From the NCBI GenBank assembly GCA_021018995.1, contig CM037586.1, positions 148,594,060 through 148,658,059 of the forward strand: DNA of 64,000 nt. Direction: 5' to 3'. The DNA comes from Chloranthus sessilifolius. Its lineage: Eukaryota > Streptophyta > Magnoliopsida > Chloranthales > Chloranthaceae. Positions 23,615 through 35,410 of the stretch are shown here, piece after piece. Positions within the stretch are counted from its first letter, which is position 1; each line of letters opens with the position of its first letter. The position numbers and the translations under genes are program-made. A model generated the notes under the pieces. That model saw only the letters and a list, made by a program, of their open reading frames with translations. It did not search any database and was not told the DNA's origin.

Positions 23615-24959
23615 GGGCCTGTTTGGTTTCAAGGGAAACAATGGGAAATAAGGGAAAACTTATATGCGCCAAATGAATTGTCGAGATTTTTGTTGTTTGG
23701 ATGACATCTGAAGGGTTGGAAATTATCTTCGCATTTTTCGTCAAAATTTGAGAACAAATGCCGAGAGGTCCCTCGATTTTCTATCTTCCGACCCATCGGA
23801 TTTCTCATCCGTACGACTCTTCTCACCCTTTTAGTAATACCACATAATTTATTCACGGACGAAAACCATTGACTGATTTGAATGAGACGATGGAAATTGT
23901 TTTTTTTTTTCAATCTTCCTCATAATAGACCTTAAGATCATGACGCCTCTATCAGATGGTCTGATGCATGGATCAAAATATCGTCCGATACCGATACGTA
24001 TCGGTATTGGACTAGGACGATACTGTACATTGATCTACCGTATCGTCCAATTTGTATGGGAAGGCCCGGACGATACTAATGTATCGTCCGATAAGTTACT
24101 ATTCCGATAGGTATCGTCCGATTCGTATCGGTTCGGAGCTCGGACGATACGTATCGGAAACGCGGGATTTTGACCCTTGGTCTGATGCTGATTCTATATG
24201 GCACACATTCTCAAAAATAAGAGGCAAAGTCACGTTATGACTTGGGTGGTCAATTGACTACCCAAACTTTCTAAAAATTTGTTATTAAGCTTTAGGGGTC
24301 CTAATTTATATCAGTGGATTCTCATCCATTCAAAATTATCTTGACCACCATAAAAAATCTTCAAACAATTTTTTTTATTGTATTTGCTTTCATAATAAAT
24401 ATTTTTTCTTTGATATTTTTTAACTAAATCTCACAAGTTTGGCCTATTTTTAAGCTCCCCTCCATATATTTAGGTGAGATTTCTCTTATAAGGGCTTTAT
24501 AGAACTATATACTCACATATATGGTGTATATGCTCTATTATAATTAATTAAAACAAATAAATAATTTATTACACATAACAAGGTTTGAACTTAGAACCTA
24601 AACTTCACAAAGTACCAAGTCAACCACTAGAGCAATTCACTATGATATGTAAGGAGAAAAAAAAACCTAATACATATATATAATTTTTTGGTCATTTTTG
24701 TCTATTTTTTAGTTTGGATGATTTTTGTTGTCTTATGACTATTTTTTTGTTAAAATATATTATTTTCCTATAATTTCCTGCATATCTATCCAAATATAGG
24801 ATTTGGTTAATCCTGCGTTTTCCCAACTAGCAATGCGGTTATCCAAACAATGGCAAGCAAAGAAATTTCATGGTTTCTTACAACTAAGGTATCCATGAGA
24901 AAATATAAGAATATTATTTTACTTTCTCATGTTTCCCGTGTTTTTATCCAAACAGGCCC
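23615..24959. mobile_element. PIF/Harbinger-like non-autonomous element with nested insert
   Basis: The ends are inverted: GGGCCTGTTTGG on the left and CCAAACAGGCCC on the right, followed inward by GGGAAACA on both sides. TAA flanks both ends (left at 23612-23614, right at 24960-24962). It has no transposase. It contains a smaller element at 23968-24177. A second, reverse-oriented copy of its right two-thirds is at about 57216-57894. Family is inferred from the 3-bp TAA site. Confidence 0.7.
23968..24177. mobile_element. Small Mutator-like MITE nested in the PIF-like element
   Basis: Flanking TGGTCTGATGC is exactly repeated at 23957-23967 and 24178-24188, an 11-bp duplication. The ends are weakly inverted (GGATCAAAATATCG against GGGTCAAAATCCCG). 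The interior is rich in ATCGTCCGATAC/CGTATCGG motifs, common in plant MITEs. A related end, GGATCAAAATATCG, starts the element at 53488. Confidence 0.75.
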
Positions 24960-25226
24960 TAAGTTTGATATTAAATGATTAAAATCAATTGATGGAATCA
25001 ATTTTAGGCTACATCAGTTCACTTGCTTTGCAATTTGGACAACTTTGAATGGTTAAGAATGTGTTCCATATGGCAAAACAAGTACACTTGCTAGTGCTCC
25101 ATTTATTGTTTATTGATGCTGATGACGCCCCATTAATCTCGGATATAACTGTAAAATCCTAGATTGTCAAATTCCATGCCAAAGAATATGTACATCTCCT
25201 ATGTGTCAATGCCAAGTGGTTGTGGT

Positions 25227-25689
25227 TAGGACTGTCAAAGGGCTGGCCCAGCCCTAAATGTTAGGGCTAAGGCCAAATGTTGAGCGCCCTAGGGTAGGGC
25301 TTGGCCTTTAAAATAAAAGCCCTGAATTATAGGGCCGGGCTAAAATAGGGTAATGCCAGGCCCGAGATGTTATATATATATATATATTATATCAAATTTA
25401 TCCTTTCTACCCTTTAATTTGATTATTTCATATTTCTTTCATATTTTCTATTGCAATTTTTATTTAAAAATATTTAATAATAGGTATTTCTGATATTTTT
25501 ATAGTATACGAACAAAAATGACAAAAAGTAATGTTTGGAAAGCCAAAAGCCCTGCTGAGCCTTGGGCTAGGATCAATCATGTTAAATCCTGCTAGGACCG
25601 ACCATACTAAGACTTTCCCAGGGCTAGGGCTAGGGCTAAGGTTAGGGCTAGGCAATGCACAAGCCTGGCTCAGCCCATTGACAGCCCTA
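25227..25689. mobile_element. hAT-like MITE with 8-bp target duplication
   Basis: Ends TAGGACTGTCAAAGGGCTG and, reverse-complemented, TAGGGCTGTCAATGGGCTG are near-identical. Flanks GTTGTGGT (25219-25226) and ATTGTGGT (25690-25697) match 7 of 8. The interior is rich in AGGGCT/AGCCCT repeats, including GGGCTAGGGCTAGGGCTAAG near 25620, which only resembles telomere repeat. It is non-coding. Confidence 0.8.
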
Positions 25690-26024
25690 ATTGTGGTCCT
25701 TTGGTCAAGATTGTATGGTCAATAGGCGCAATTCGGTTGATTGCATGAGCAATTGATCCAATTGCTCCACTAAATAGGATGACAGTTGATCAGTAGACCT
25801 TATTTGGGTTGACCATGAGCAGTTGAATCGATTTTTGAAAATTTTCATATAAATACGTTCTTATTTATGCCTTGAACCCTTTTCGAAATCTACAAATCTC
25901 ATAGTGGCATTTCATCTTTAAACACAGAAATGGGCATTTCATCTCATAGCGGCTTTGTTTGCTTAAAAACAGATTTCTAAGGGGTAAAAAATATTATTCT
26001 TGTGCTTGTGTGATGTTATTTTCT

Positions 26025-27531
26025 AGGGAAATTCACGGATCGGTCGGATCTTTAGTTTCATATTTAAAGCCTGATCCTTAGGTTAGCAAAATGCCCAAAC
26101 TACCCCCTCTTTTTAACACACAAAAACATCATCTTCTTCCTCATTTTAATTTGGTACAGTTTTTAAAAAGATGGCGTCTTCTCCTCAATCAAACTATTCG
26201 ATCTGTTGGATATACCTTTTAAGAGATGATTAGAATGAGAAGAAGAGATATACTATAATTTAAAATTTTAAATATTTCATTTTTCTATTTTTACGATGTG
26301 AAGCGAGATCTATTCCGATCCAAACTATTTGGATCGGACTGAAAATACATCTTTTAAATGGCGAGATTAGAATGAGGAAGAAGAGGATACACCTATATAA
26401 TTTAAAATTTTAAATATTTATATTTTTCTATATTTACGCGATATGAAACGAGATCTATGCCGTCTGATTTAAAGGCTACAATATAAAATCGATAGTTCTA
26501 AAGGCAGATATGAGAAAAAGGCGATATCGACTCTGTACAAAGTCGTCATTGACTCTGTACAGAGTCGATGGCGACTCAATACAGAGTCGTCATCGATTAC
26601 ATTAAAATTTTTAAATTTTTTTTATATAATCGATGACGACTCAGTACAAAGTCGTCATCATTTTTTTTTTTAATGTAATCAATGACGACTCAGTACCGAG
26701 TCGATGACGACTCTGTACTGAGTCGTCATCGATTAAATAGTTTTTTTAGAAAAAAAATTTATTATTATTATTATTATTATTATTTATTATATATTCGATG
26801 GCGACTCTGTATAGAGTTGATGACAACTTTGTACAAAGTCGATGACGACTCTTAAAATGATCGGTATCGACTATGTACGGAGTCGATATCGACTGTGTAC
26901 AGAGTCGATATCGCCTTTTTCTCATATCTATCTTTAGAACTATCGATTTTATATTGTAGCCTTCAAATCAGACGGCATAGATCTCGTTTCACATCACGTA
27001 AATATAGAAAAATGTAAATATTTAAAATTTTAAATTATATAGGTGTATCCTCTTCTTCCTCATTCTAATCTGATACCGTCTCTGACGAAAAAGGTGTATT
27101 TGGGTTGATCCAAATAGCAGCTTGGAATAGTTTGGATCGGAATAGATCTCGTTTCACATCGCATAAACATAGAAAAATGCAAATATTTAAAATTCTAAAT
27201 TATATAGGTGTATTCTCTTCTTCCTCATTCTAATCTGCTACAGTCTCTGACGAAAAAGGTGTATCTGGGTCGATTCAAATAGCAGATCGAAATAGTTTGG
27301 ATTGAGGAAAAGACATCGTCACCTTCGCCACCTCTGACTTTTAAAAACTGTACCAGATTAAAATGAGGAAGAAGATGATGCTTTTGTGCGTTAAAGAAAG
27401 GGGGTAATTTGGACTTCTTGCTATCCTTAGGGTCGGCTAGGCTCCCAGCTGGTCGATTTGGATAAAGGTGAAAATATAGGGCCTTTGACGTAAAAGCTGT
27501 ATCTGACAGGGCCGGTCAGGTAAATTTTCCT
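26025..27531. mobile_element. Long foldback DNA element with palindrome array
   Basis: Two arms of roughly 500-600 bp are inverted copies of each other. The left arm has CGAGATCTATTCCGATCCAAAC and AAACGAGATCTATGCCGTCTG; the right arm has their reverse complements, though near-duplicate blocks repeat within each arm. Outer ends AGGGAAATTCAC and AATTTTCCT pair loosely. ATTTTCT is repeated at 26018-26024 and 27532-27538. There is no coding. The whole could form a long hairpin RNA. The superfamily is unclear: Mutator-like or foldback. Confidence 0.75.
26529..26907. repeat. GACTCTGTACAGAGTC palindrome array, 22-bp pitch
   Basis: Copies of the 16-bp palindrome GACTCTGTACAGAGTC, with variants, start at 26529, 26551, 26573; at 26638; at 26687, 26709; and at 26803, 26825, 26847, 26869, 26891. 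Within each group every step is 22 bp. Most sit inside TCG...CGA flanks. An ATT trinucleotide tract lies at about 26758-26790. Confidence 0.9.
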
Positions 27532-27538
27532 ATTTTCT

Positions 27539-28127
27539 ATGCATTGATTTGTTAGATCTAATTGATTTAATTTTTAATAGCCTACTCATTACTCACCCCC
27601 GCCTTAATTTCCATGTAGACCCACTAAATTTTATTTCCATTTTCTTACATAGCTATCAAACTATAACAATTGAAAACTAAATATCATTTTCACACATAAT
27701 TACATTTCAATGTAATCAAACAATACTCTTAGAAATTCCATGTTTATGATCGCTCCCCATGTACTATAATATTGTTTTGCAAGTTTCATGGTTGCTGTAT
27801 TATATGACCACATTACTCCGGCTGACACCCAAAACATGTATTTGGTTCCGCTTGGGTGCACCATATTGACTCCCATATATGCGTAGGGTACCTCTAGTTG
27901 CACTCACCTGCTTATTAAAAGTGCCTACTTAATCATGTCCTACAGTGTAGTGGGCACTAGTCCGCACTTTTAGTCATTAATTTGTGGCCGCTGACAGAGG
28001 TATCCATAAGTGCATACACCTTTGGGTGTGTAAATTTACCATAACGCTAAGGGTTATGATCATGGCTCCGAAATCTGAGAAGTCTTGGACATGGTCAATA
28101 CCGAGATGTCTCCACGGTACAACGTGA
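27539..28127. other. Non-coding stretch, nothing recognised
   Basis: AT-rich sequence with no supported gene or element boundary. Confidence 0.4.
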
Positions 28128-28441
28128 AACGAAATAACACTTTAAATGATCTTTCACCATTAAAATAAGTGTTTGATCTTAAACCATTAAAGGATACTCC
28201 ACTATTATACCACGTGACAAATATCTGTGATCAATCAAAACAGTCCAAGTGTCTGTCCATAATTGGAACATATCTTAGTTAAAGAATCACCCCTATAAAA
28301 TAATTACATACCATCTGACCAATAAGCTTCAATATTAGCCATTAAAAAATAAGTATTATAGCAGATATTAGAGAGTACAAATTTGGACAAAGCATGATTG
28401 CCGGTCACAAGGTCATCACATAAACTAGATACAATGAGCAA
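28128..28441 (+). repeat. Mutator-MITE-like repeat, copy A
   Basis: This segment and 28836-29110 are diverged direct copies (shared GTCTGTCCATRATTGGA, AAAGAATCACCCCTA, TTAGCCATTAAAAAATAAG, TTTGGACAAAGCATGAT). They also align in order with the MITE at 21560, so both are probably degraded members of that family. There is no coding. Ends are not resolved. Confidence 0.65.
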
Positions 28442-28835
28442 AAGTGGCCGATACCGAAATGTCTCAGCAGTACAACCTGAGAATATGCCTAATATTTACA
28501 ACGCTTCGGTAATTAAGGGTCATGATATTATCAGTCAACAAATTAATTAATGTGACCTGTGAGGTATAACAATTATTAGGAAATAATCAAGTTAGAGCTG
28601 TAGCTATGAGTGCTACAGATTGCCTGATGAGAGGAATGAAAATGATTGAGACGAGAGTTCCATTTTCCTGTTGGCTCTTCCTGCGTTCCTTTTATCAAGC
28701 ATTATGATGCGAATTGGGCTTTAATGGAGAAGTCTCAACAAGGATTCAATTTAACTGCATAATCTATCGTATGAATGAAAGAGATTTACACTTTAAAGTG
28801 TAAGTAAACGAGTTGCTTAATTCTTCTTTACATCT

Positions 28836-29110
28836 AGGTGTTTGATCTTACACCATTAAAGAATACTCCACTGTTATGCATATGACAAATATATGTGATC
28901 AAGCAAAACAATTCAAGCGTCTGTCCATGATTGGAGCAATCTTAGTTAAAGAATCACCCCTAAAAAATAATTGCATACCATCCGATCAATAAACTTTAAT
29001 ATTAGCCATTAAAAAATAAGAATTATAGCAGATAATAGAGAGCACAAATTTGGACAAAGCATGATTTCCGTTCACGAGATCATCACATCGATTGGATACA
29101 ATGAGCAAAA
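28836..29110 (+). repeat. Mutator-MITE-like repeat, copy B
   Basis: Direct diverged copy of 28128-28441, about 400 bp downstream of it. The two could reflect a local tandem duplication or two insertions. The intervening 28442-28835 has no recognised structure. Confidence 0.65.
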
Positions 29111-29476
29111 ATAGTGTCACATGTATAAAAGTGAAAGTGGCAATTAGTATACTTGCAATGGTGCACTAGCCTAACATCCAATACAAATTAGAGTTTAAAA
29201 TAATTACTCTCTTCCGCGTGAGAAAACATGATATGATATCGTCTCGCTCAGCCTCGAGACATGAAACATATCACCCGAGAGACTTCATGGGCGATATTTA
29301 AAACCATGGTTATAATCACATTGAGCCTTTCAGAATACCAAAGGACCTAACGAGATTGGAAGATAGTCAATTGTACTAAGTGATCATGTGACTACTTAAG
29401 TGGCTCACACGGCCCCTTAAAGAGATATTTGTTTCATAAAAGTGAGCCATTACTTGCACACACGAAGTTGACCTTT

Positions 29477-29806
29477 GCACACAGTTTAAAAAAGGGCTCA
29501 GTATTTTGGGAACTTGTGGCAGGTGGAAACACTATCTAATTCGTCTGATTCGAATGTCATGATCTAAAATTCTTTAGTGCAAAAGATTGGCACAAAACAT
29601 GATCTCTATCATATGAATCTAACACAATCTAAGGCCATAATTTGATTCAACGGTTGATTGAGTTGAATTATATAATAGCGATCGTGTTTAGGCCTATCGT
29701 TTGTACCAAAGATATTTAGATAATGGATTCTAATAAAAAAGCTTAGATGATATTTTCACATCGAACAAGTTCCCAAAATACCAAGTCTTCTTTTTAAATT
29801 GTGTGC
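29477..29806. mobile_element. MITE with 40-bp inverted ends
   Basis: The left end begins GCACACAGTTTAAAAAAGG and the right end, reverse-complemented, begins GCACACAATTTAAAAAGAAG. Both continue to GGTATTTTGGGAACTTG or a close match. The interior is non-coding. No clear target duplication was found. Its right end abuts the truncated L1 LINE. Confidence 0.7.
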
Positions 29807-30142
29807 TTATGGCAAATGATTCTAAGAGTGCTATTGTTTTTAGCGAAGCATGCAGCATAAAGTCTGCTATTTGGTTGGCCTTAAATTTTCGTGAGGATTT
29901 TTTGCCTATCAGATATTTGGGGGTTCCTTTATTTGCTTCATGAATGAATTAGTCATTGTGTACTCCATTATTGTAGAAAATTCAAAAGCGTCTAGAGAGC
30001 TGGAGAGGGCACCTCCTATCTTATGTTGGACGTCTACAACTCATTAAGTCGGTGTTAAGCAGTTTTCATATTTATTGGTATGGGGCCTTCTGTCTCCCTA
30101 ACAGGACTATAAGACAAATAGAAAGCATCATGTGTAGATTTA

Positions 30143-32829
30143 TGTAACAACCTTGAAATCTAGAACACGAACCTGACTATTTCGATCTACGTGCCCGGCA
30201 TAGAAATCGAGATAGATTTAAAAATTTAAAATTGATATTAGTTAAGATAAAGTTGCACCATGGTTAGATGAGTTCACACGTGCATTTTCGCTTAAGTCTG
30301 AGTTGTGTAGGGTGTCAACGTAGTACGTTGCGCCGTAGCGAGCGTGTTTGTGCTCCACACCGGAACATAAACTAAGGGAAAACAGAAATATCTGTTTATT
30401 AGCTTATAAGAGAAGGAAGGGAGACCTAGAGAGAGTTCTTCTTCTTCTTCTTCTTCTTCCCCTTGCTCTAGAAGCTGAGAAATCTGTAGTTAGGTTGGTC
30501 TGTGAGAGTGTTCTTTGAGAAAACGGGGTTAGTGGTACCTGAGGTCCTACATTGTCCGAGATAGAGGATGGAGAGATGAAATAGGACACTCCACAACTAG
30601 TCTAAGAGTATGTACGGTCTTAAGGGTTGAAAAGGAACTGGTCGTCAACTTATCCGAGCCGTAGCGACAATAAACTCCGAGAACTGGATCCGAAACCCTC
30701 ATCCGGATCGATTTGCCGAAACCTCGAGAGGGCCCAAACAAAGGTGAGTCTGTGTGTTTAAATAGGGGCAAATGAGAAGCCCATATATGTGCATTGATTG
30801 TGTGTTAATGGTTGTTGGGAACCATTAATGAAAATGGGTTGAAATAGGGTTGGAGATGACCTCCATAAATGACAGAGCTTCTGTCATTATTGATCGATCA
30901 ATGAAGGTATTGATCGATCAATGACAGGTGGTGATCGATCAATAAAGACCATTGATCGATCAATCTGTATAAGACAGAAATGGGAACAGAAACCTTGAAA
31001 TTCTGGAAGTTCAGTGCTCGAAGAGCATTGATCAATCAATTTAGGCATTGATCGATCAATCCTGGGTATTAACCGATCAACGAGAGGGTGATCGATCAAT
31101 GACAATTGGTGATCGATCAACAAAGGTATTGATCGATCACTGGAGTGTATTGATCGATCAATGAAGGCATTGATCGATCAATCTGTATAAATAGTTAATG
31201 TGAACAGAAGGTGAGAAATTTTGAATATAGGTTATTGATTGATCAATGAAGGCATTGATCGATCAACAAGAGGCATTGATCGATCAACCAAAGTGGTGAT
31301 CAATCAATTTTAGCTGTGTTAGAAGTGAAGAGAAAAGAGGTTATTGATCGATCAATGAGTGTATTGATCGATCAATGATGAGTAGTGATCGATCAATAAG
31401 GGCTATTGATCGATCAATTGACTATGTTCCTGGATGAAAGCTAAAAGGGTATTGATCGATCAATGGGGTTATTGATCGATCAATAAGAGGTATTGATCGA
31501 TCAATAAGAGTGGTGATCGATCAATCACCCCTGTTTTGATTTTATGAGTTAAACACCACCGGACATTGTGCCAGTTAGCATTCTGACATCTCTGACACTT
31601 AAAGTACTATGTTTATGGTCTAGGATCAAACCCTGACACCTTGAAAGGCTTTAGATTTGCTTAGAAGATGTTTTGACCTGAGGTAGGGGAAAACCAGCCT
31701 AAACTATTTTTGAGTATGATTCCATGTTTATTTCATATCTATGCTCTGATTTCTGTTTTTAACAAGCATGTATGCATATCATAATTCCTATCTTTGATTT
31801 CAGTTTCCTGATTCGTATCCTGAAACCTGCTTCTGATTTCTGCTATCTGATCTGTGAGGTATATATGTATGCGATTTGATGATTTAAACCAGATGATCCC
31901 CACCGACCCGGCGGTATATCCGATGCCTGGCACACTTGTGCATCTGCTTGTGATTCTCGGCGCAATTGCACTCCATAGATGAGGCATTATTGTACTTTCA
32001 AAATTGTTCATATGAACGACGATTGGTTGGGGTTTCCTATCAGACATTCCTGTTTACTCCGTGCTATATAGTCACGGGAGTTTCTTAAGTTAAACATACA
32101 CAATTTAAGCTCTCTGATAATATACTTGCATAACATCTGATTTCTTGCCTAAAAGCTCAGTATTTGATTTGATTCGTCATGATTATACATTTTTGATTTG
32201 ATTTCTGTTATGAGATAGCATGATCTGCATATTCAATTCATTTAGTTGGAATTCTTCTATTGAGCTATGATGTAGCTCACCCTGCTTTCTAAATCACTTT
32301 TAGGTTCTGAGGCTGTAGCTCCCGACACTGAGAGTGACCCAGATTACCAGCTTGACCTAGAGGCTGAGGTCGAGGACAAGGAGACGGACATTCAGGCGGA
32401 CGAGTTCTATCCGTAGCCTGGGTACTTGAGTCCGATGTGATGTATTTTGATATTTTGGATTATTGTGTGCCTAGTGGCCACTTTTGTATATATTTTTAGT
32501 AGAATTACTTATTTTATTATTTATATATTCTATTCGGAACCACTATCGGGAACCATTGTTTGGGTGATGGATGTCCATCACCAATGGTTCTTCTTGGTTC
32601 CTTTTTGAGAATGCGTATTCTTTTGGCATATATAGAACTACGTATTTGAATTATTATTATTCTTTTATATTAAATGCATCTTAAGATGACTGACTCGACC
32701 TACCACTGCTGGATAGTGTCTGCTTGGTTTCCGCTATACGAGCAGATACTTCATGATTTGTCCCGGGGATCATCCAGAGAATGATCCTGATGGCACGAAT
32801 TTCCGGGCACGAAAATCCGAGTTGTCACA
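30143..32829. mobile_element. Solo LTR of a Ty3/gypsy-type retrotransposon (fossil)
   Basis: Ends are TGTAACAAC and GTTGTCACA, inverted with one difference. Both flanks carry ATTTA (30138-30142 and 32830-32834), a 5-bp target duplication. The LINE reading resumes cleanly across the site. There is no internal region or second LTR, so it is the product of LTR-LTR recombination. Length is 2687 bp. A CACCGACCCGGCGG patch and the long size suggest a Tekay/Del-like chromovirus, tentatively. It carries the palindrome array at 30890-31524. Confidence 0.88.
30890..31524. repeat. TTGATCGATCAA palindrome array, 20-21-bp pitch
   Basis: Cores TGATCGATCA begin at 30891, 30911, 30932, 30953; then 31029, 31049, 31070, 31089, 31110, 31130, 31151, 31171; then 31236, 31256, 31277, 31297; then 31345, 31365, 31386, 31407; then 31453, 31473, 31494, 31514. 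Steps are 20 or 21 bp (one of 19). Groups contain four or eight members, separated by linkers of about 30-70 bp. Spacer sequences vary. Confidence 0.95.
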
Positions 32830-34520
32830 ATTTATGTGGCGCGGACCTTCTTTGCCATAATCTATGCACCCAATCAGTTGGAGCAGTTTATGTAAACCAT
32901 TTGTTGAAGGCGGGATTGGAATCAGGAGGCTGAAGGACTAGAACTTGGTTGGTATGGCAAAACTATTTTGGACCCTTGTTTATGATGGCTCATTACTTTG
33001 GAGCAAATAGATTACAGCTAAATACATTGGTGATCAAAATATATGGGAATGTATGGAACCCAATGACCTTTCGTGGGCTTGGAAAGGCATAATCCGGGCT
33101 AGGGAAGTTGTTAAAGACAATTCTAGAATTATGCTGGGAGATGGGAGCCGAGTTAGTTTTTGGTTTGATCATTGGCTTGATGGGCACGCACAAATTCCCA
33201 AATATAGTAGACGTATTATACATCAATCTGGAATTGACGAGAGGGTGACTGTTCAGGATGTATTACACCATGGTACGTGGACTCTTCCGGAGCCTACACT
33301 TCTTAGAATGGAAGAAGCGTGGCAAGAGATTAATACTGTCTATGCGCCTCCTAATGGGGGCGCTGACAAATTAATCTGGGAACCTTCTAAGAATGATTTT
33401 TTTAGTATTAAGTTGGCCTGGCACTGTATTAAAGATGAGAATCCGAAGGTTGAGTGGAACAAATTTCTATGGAACCGGTAGTTTATACCTAGACAAGCTT
33501 TCTGTGCTTGGTTAGCTATTAACAACAAGCTCCTTACAATGGATAATCTGTGTAAGAGAGGAATGGTGCTTCCTTCTTGATGCGTGCTATGTTAGAGCCA
33601 TGGTGAGGACATTGATCACATCTTCGCCTGTGGCTATTCCAGTTGGGTTTGGCGGTCGATTAAGGTGAGATTGGATCTTATTGATAGCAATACCTTACCT
33701 TTGAAGGATGAACTGGCCAGATGCAAGGATGCCGTGAATTGTGGAGGCCGAAAAGACGCTCTTATCAAGAATGTTTTTTGTGCGACTATATATCATCTAT
33801 GGAAAGAAAGAAATGAAAGAATATTTCATGATCGCCAAAGGCATAAGAAGAATGTCTTACACTCTATCTTCAATGATATTTCCTTCCGAGTTGATGGTCT
33901 TGGAATTGAAGAGAATGAAAGCTTACTGTCTTCATTATGGCGATTAAGGAAGGTGCAGCCTAAACCTCTGTCTCAATGTTGTTGGAACCTTCCGAAGGAT
34001 GGTTATCTAAAGCTTAATGTTGATGGAACGTTCATTGATGATAGGGCCTCCATAGGTGGACTCATCAGAAATGAGAGGGGAGACATTATGATTTCGTTCT
34101 CTGAACCCACTATCACAGATAGTATTATGCATTCTGAACTTTTGGCTTTAGTCTGAGGTTTAGAAATGGGTGCAAAAATCTTCAGGTTGAATCAGATTCC
34201 AGTAAAGCTATTGGTGCAATTTCGGATACCAACAGCCCATGAAAATATCGTGAGGAGATAGGATTAATTAACAGCCTAGGAGGATATTTTCGGATGTATC
34301 TTTCAAGCATGTTTGGTGCGAGACTAATGGATGTGTGATTTTCTTAGCTAAGTATGACCTTCATGCTAACTCTGTGGTGCGATGGAACCCTTTAGATTTC
34401 CCTTATGAGCTTCTTTTTCTCATTAGAAAAGATTTGATTTGCATGTACAAACGTTCTTGATCTTTTCTGAATAATAAGGGGAGAGGAAACCACAACCTCG
34501 CTTCCCTATCAAAATTTTTT

Positions 34521-35058
34521 TTTTCCTCTTTTGGGAGAACATTGAGAGAGAGAGAGAGAGAGATATTAATTTTAATTATCAATCAAGTGCTTTAATTGGA
34601 TAAGGATTATTTGGATTAGTACTAAAAACATTTGATGTTCATGATTTTATTTGGAGGAAAATCAGGTGCGAGTTTTGTGAATTCTCGTGAAAAAGTAGTT
34701 ATCAAGTCTCACTATTATATTTCTGTGGTGGACTGAATCGTTAAAAGCACCTTATTATTATTATTATTATTATTATTTATTTGTAAATTCCCTTCTTTTG
34801 TTCTTATCACATGATCAAGGCCTGACGCATACTATCGTCATCAATAACAAAATTGTTGATGCATTACCCATCAAAACGACAGATCGTTTTCGGACCATTT
34901 TGCATAACCTCAGAATCTGAGATGAAGGGAGTATACTCTCCCACTCTATATCCACTGAATCCAATCTTCAAGCAATGACTCTCTCTATACACCAACCTCT
35001 CCCTGGCAGCAATGCCTCTCTATACACCAACCTCTCCCTGGCGTCTCCGGCCATGGAG

Positions 35059-35106
<48 letters not shown>

Positions 35107-35405
35107 GAAGCATTTAACTTGTGTAAATGATTTCTATGTAGGGCAAGTTTATTTTTGAGAAGGTGGTCTTCCCCGATATAGGACCTCAGCTATAGGTGGG
35201 ACATAGGGTAGCATGCTGATTCCTTTTCTATTAGTTTCTTTAAACGGATAAAAATGTAGAGCAAATGTATACTCATAAATCTTATACCATTGTTGTATCT
35301 TAAATTTTGACCAATTACTTTTGTGTATACGTGCATATGTTAATTAAAAGTGTCTCGGGCCGTCAATTACTTAGTTCTTAGCCCCCTTCACCAAATTCAA
35401 TTTTT
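34521..35405. other. Short spacer with simple repeats
   Basis: Holds a (GA)n tract near 34546-34562, an ATT tract near 34752-34779, a 26-bp direct repeat (CTCTCTATACACCAACCTCT and onward) at about 34980 and 35015, and a (CT)n(AT)n tract at 35059-35106. No gene is seen. Confidence 0.6.
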
Positions 35406-35410
35406 AAAAA

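Larger units (their letters stand above)
29807..34520 (+). mobile_element. 5'-truncated L1-type LINE, split by a solo LTR
   Basis: Before the interruption: late reverse-transcriptase motifs (NDSKSAIVFSE, LPIRYLGVPLF, ESWRGHLLSYVGRLQLIKSV in split form). After it (from 32830): the continuation, then a DGSRVSFWFDHWL block at 33053-33481, a zf-RVT-like region, and RNase H (LNVDGTFIDDRASIGGLIRN) near 34010-34080. The endonuclease and most of the reverse transcriptase are missing. Stops and at least one frame change make it inactive. The 3' end has a GGGGAGAGGAAACC-type plant L1 tail near 34480-34520. Confidence 0.85.

Noticed and set aside
25600-25660. Interstitial telomere repeat (AGGGCTAGGGCTAAGG)
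   Set aside because: It departs from TTTAGGG, is short, and belongs to the AGGGCT-rich interior of a hAT-like MITE.
30887-31123. 78-codon minus-strand open frame rich in IDRS/LIDQ repeats
   Set aside because: It is a by-product of translating the TTGATCGATCAA array.
32300-32415. Acidic peptide-like stretch (APDTESDPDYQLDLEAEVEDKE) in the solo LTR
   Set aside because: Looks coding but is short, lies within an LTR, and has no start or partner exon; noted only as a possible piece of LTR-spanning coding sequence.
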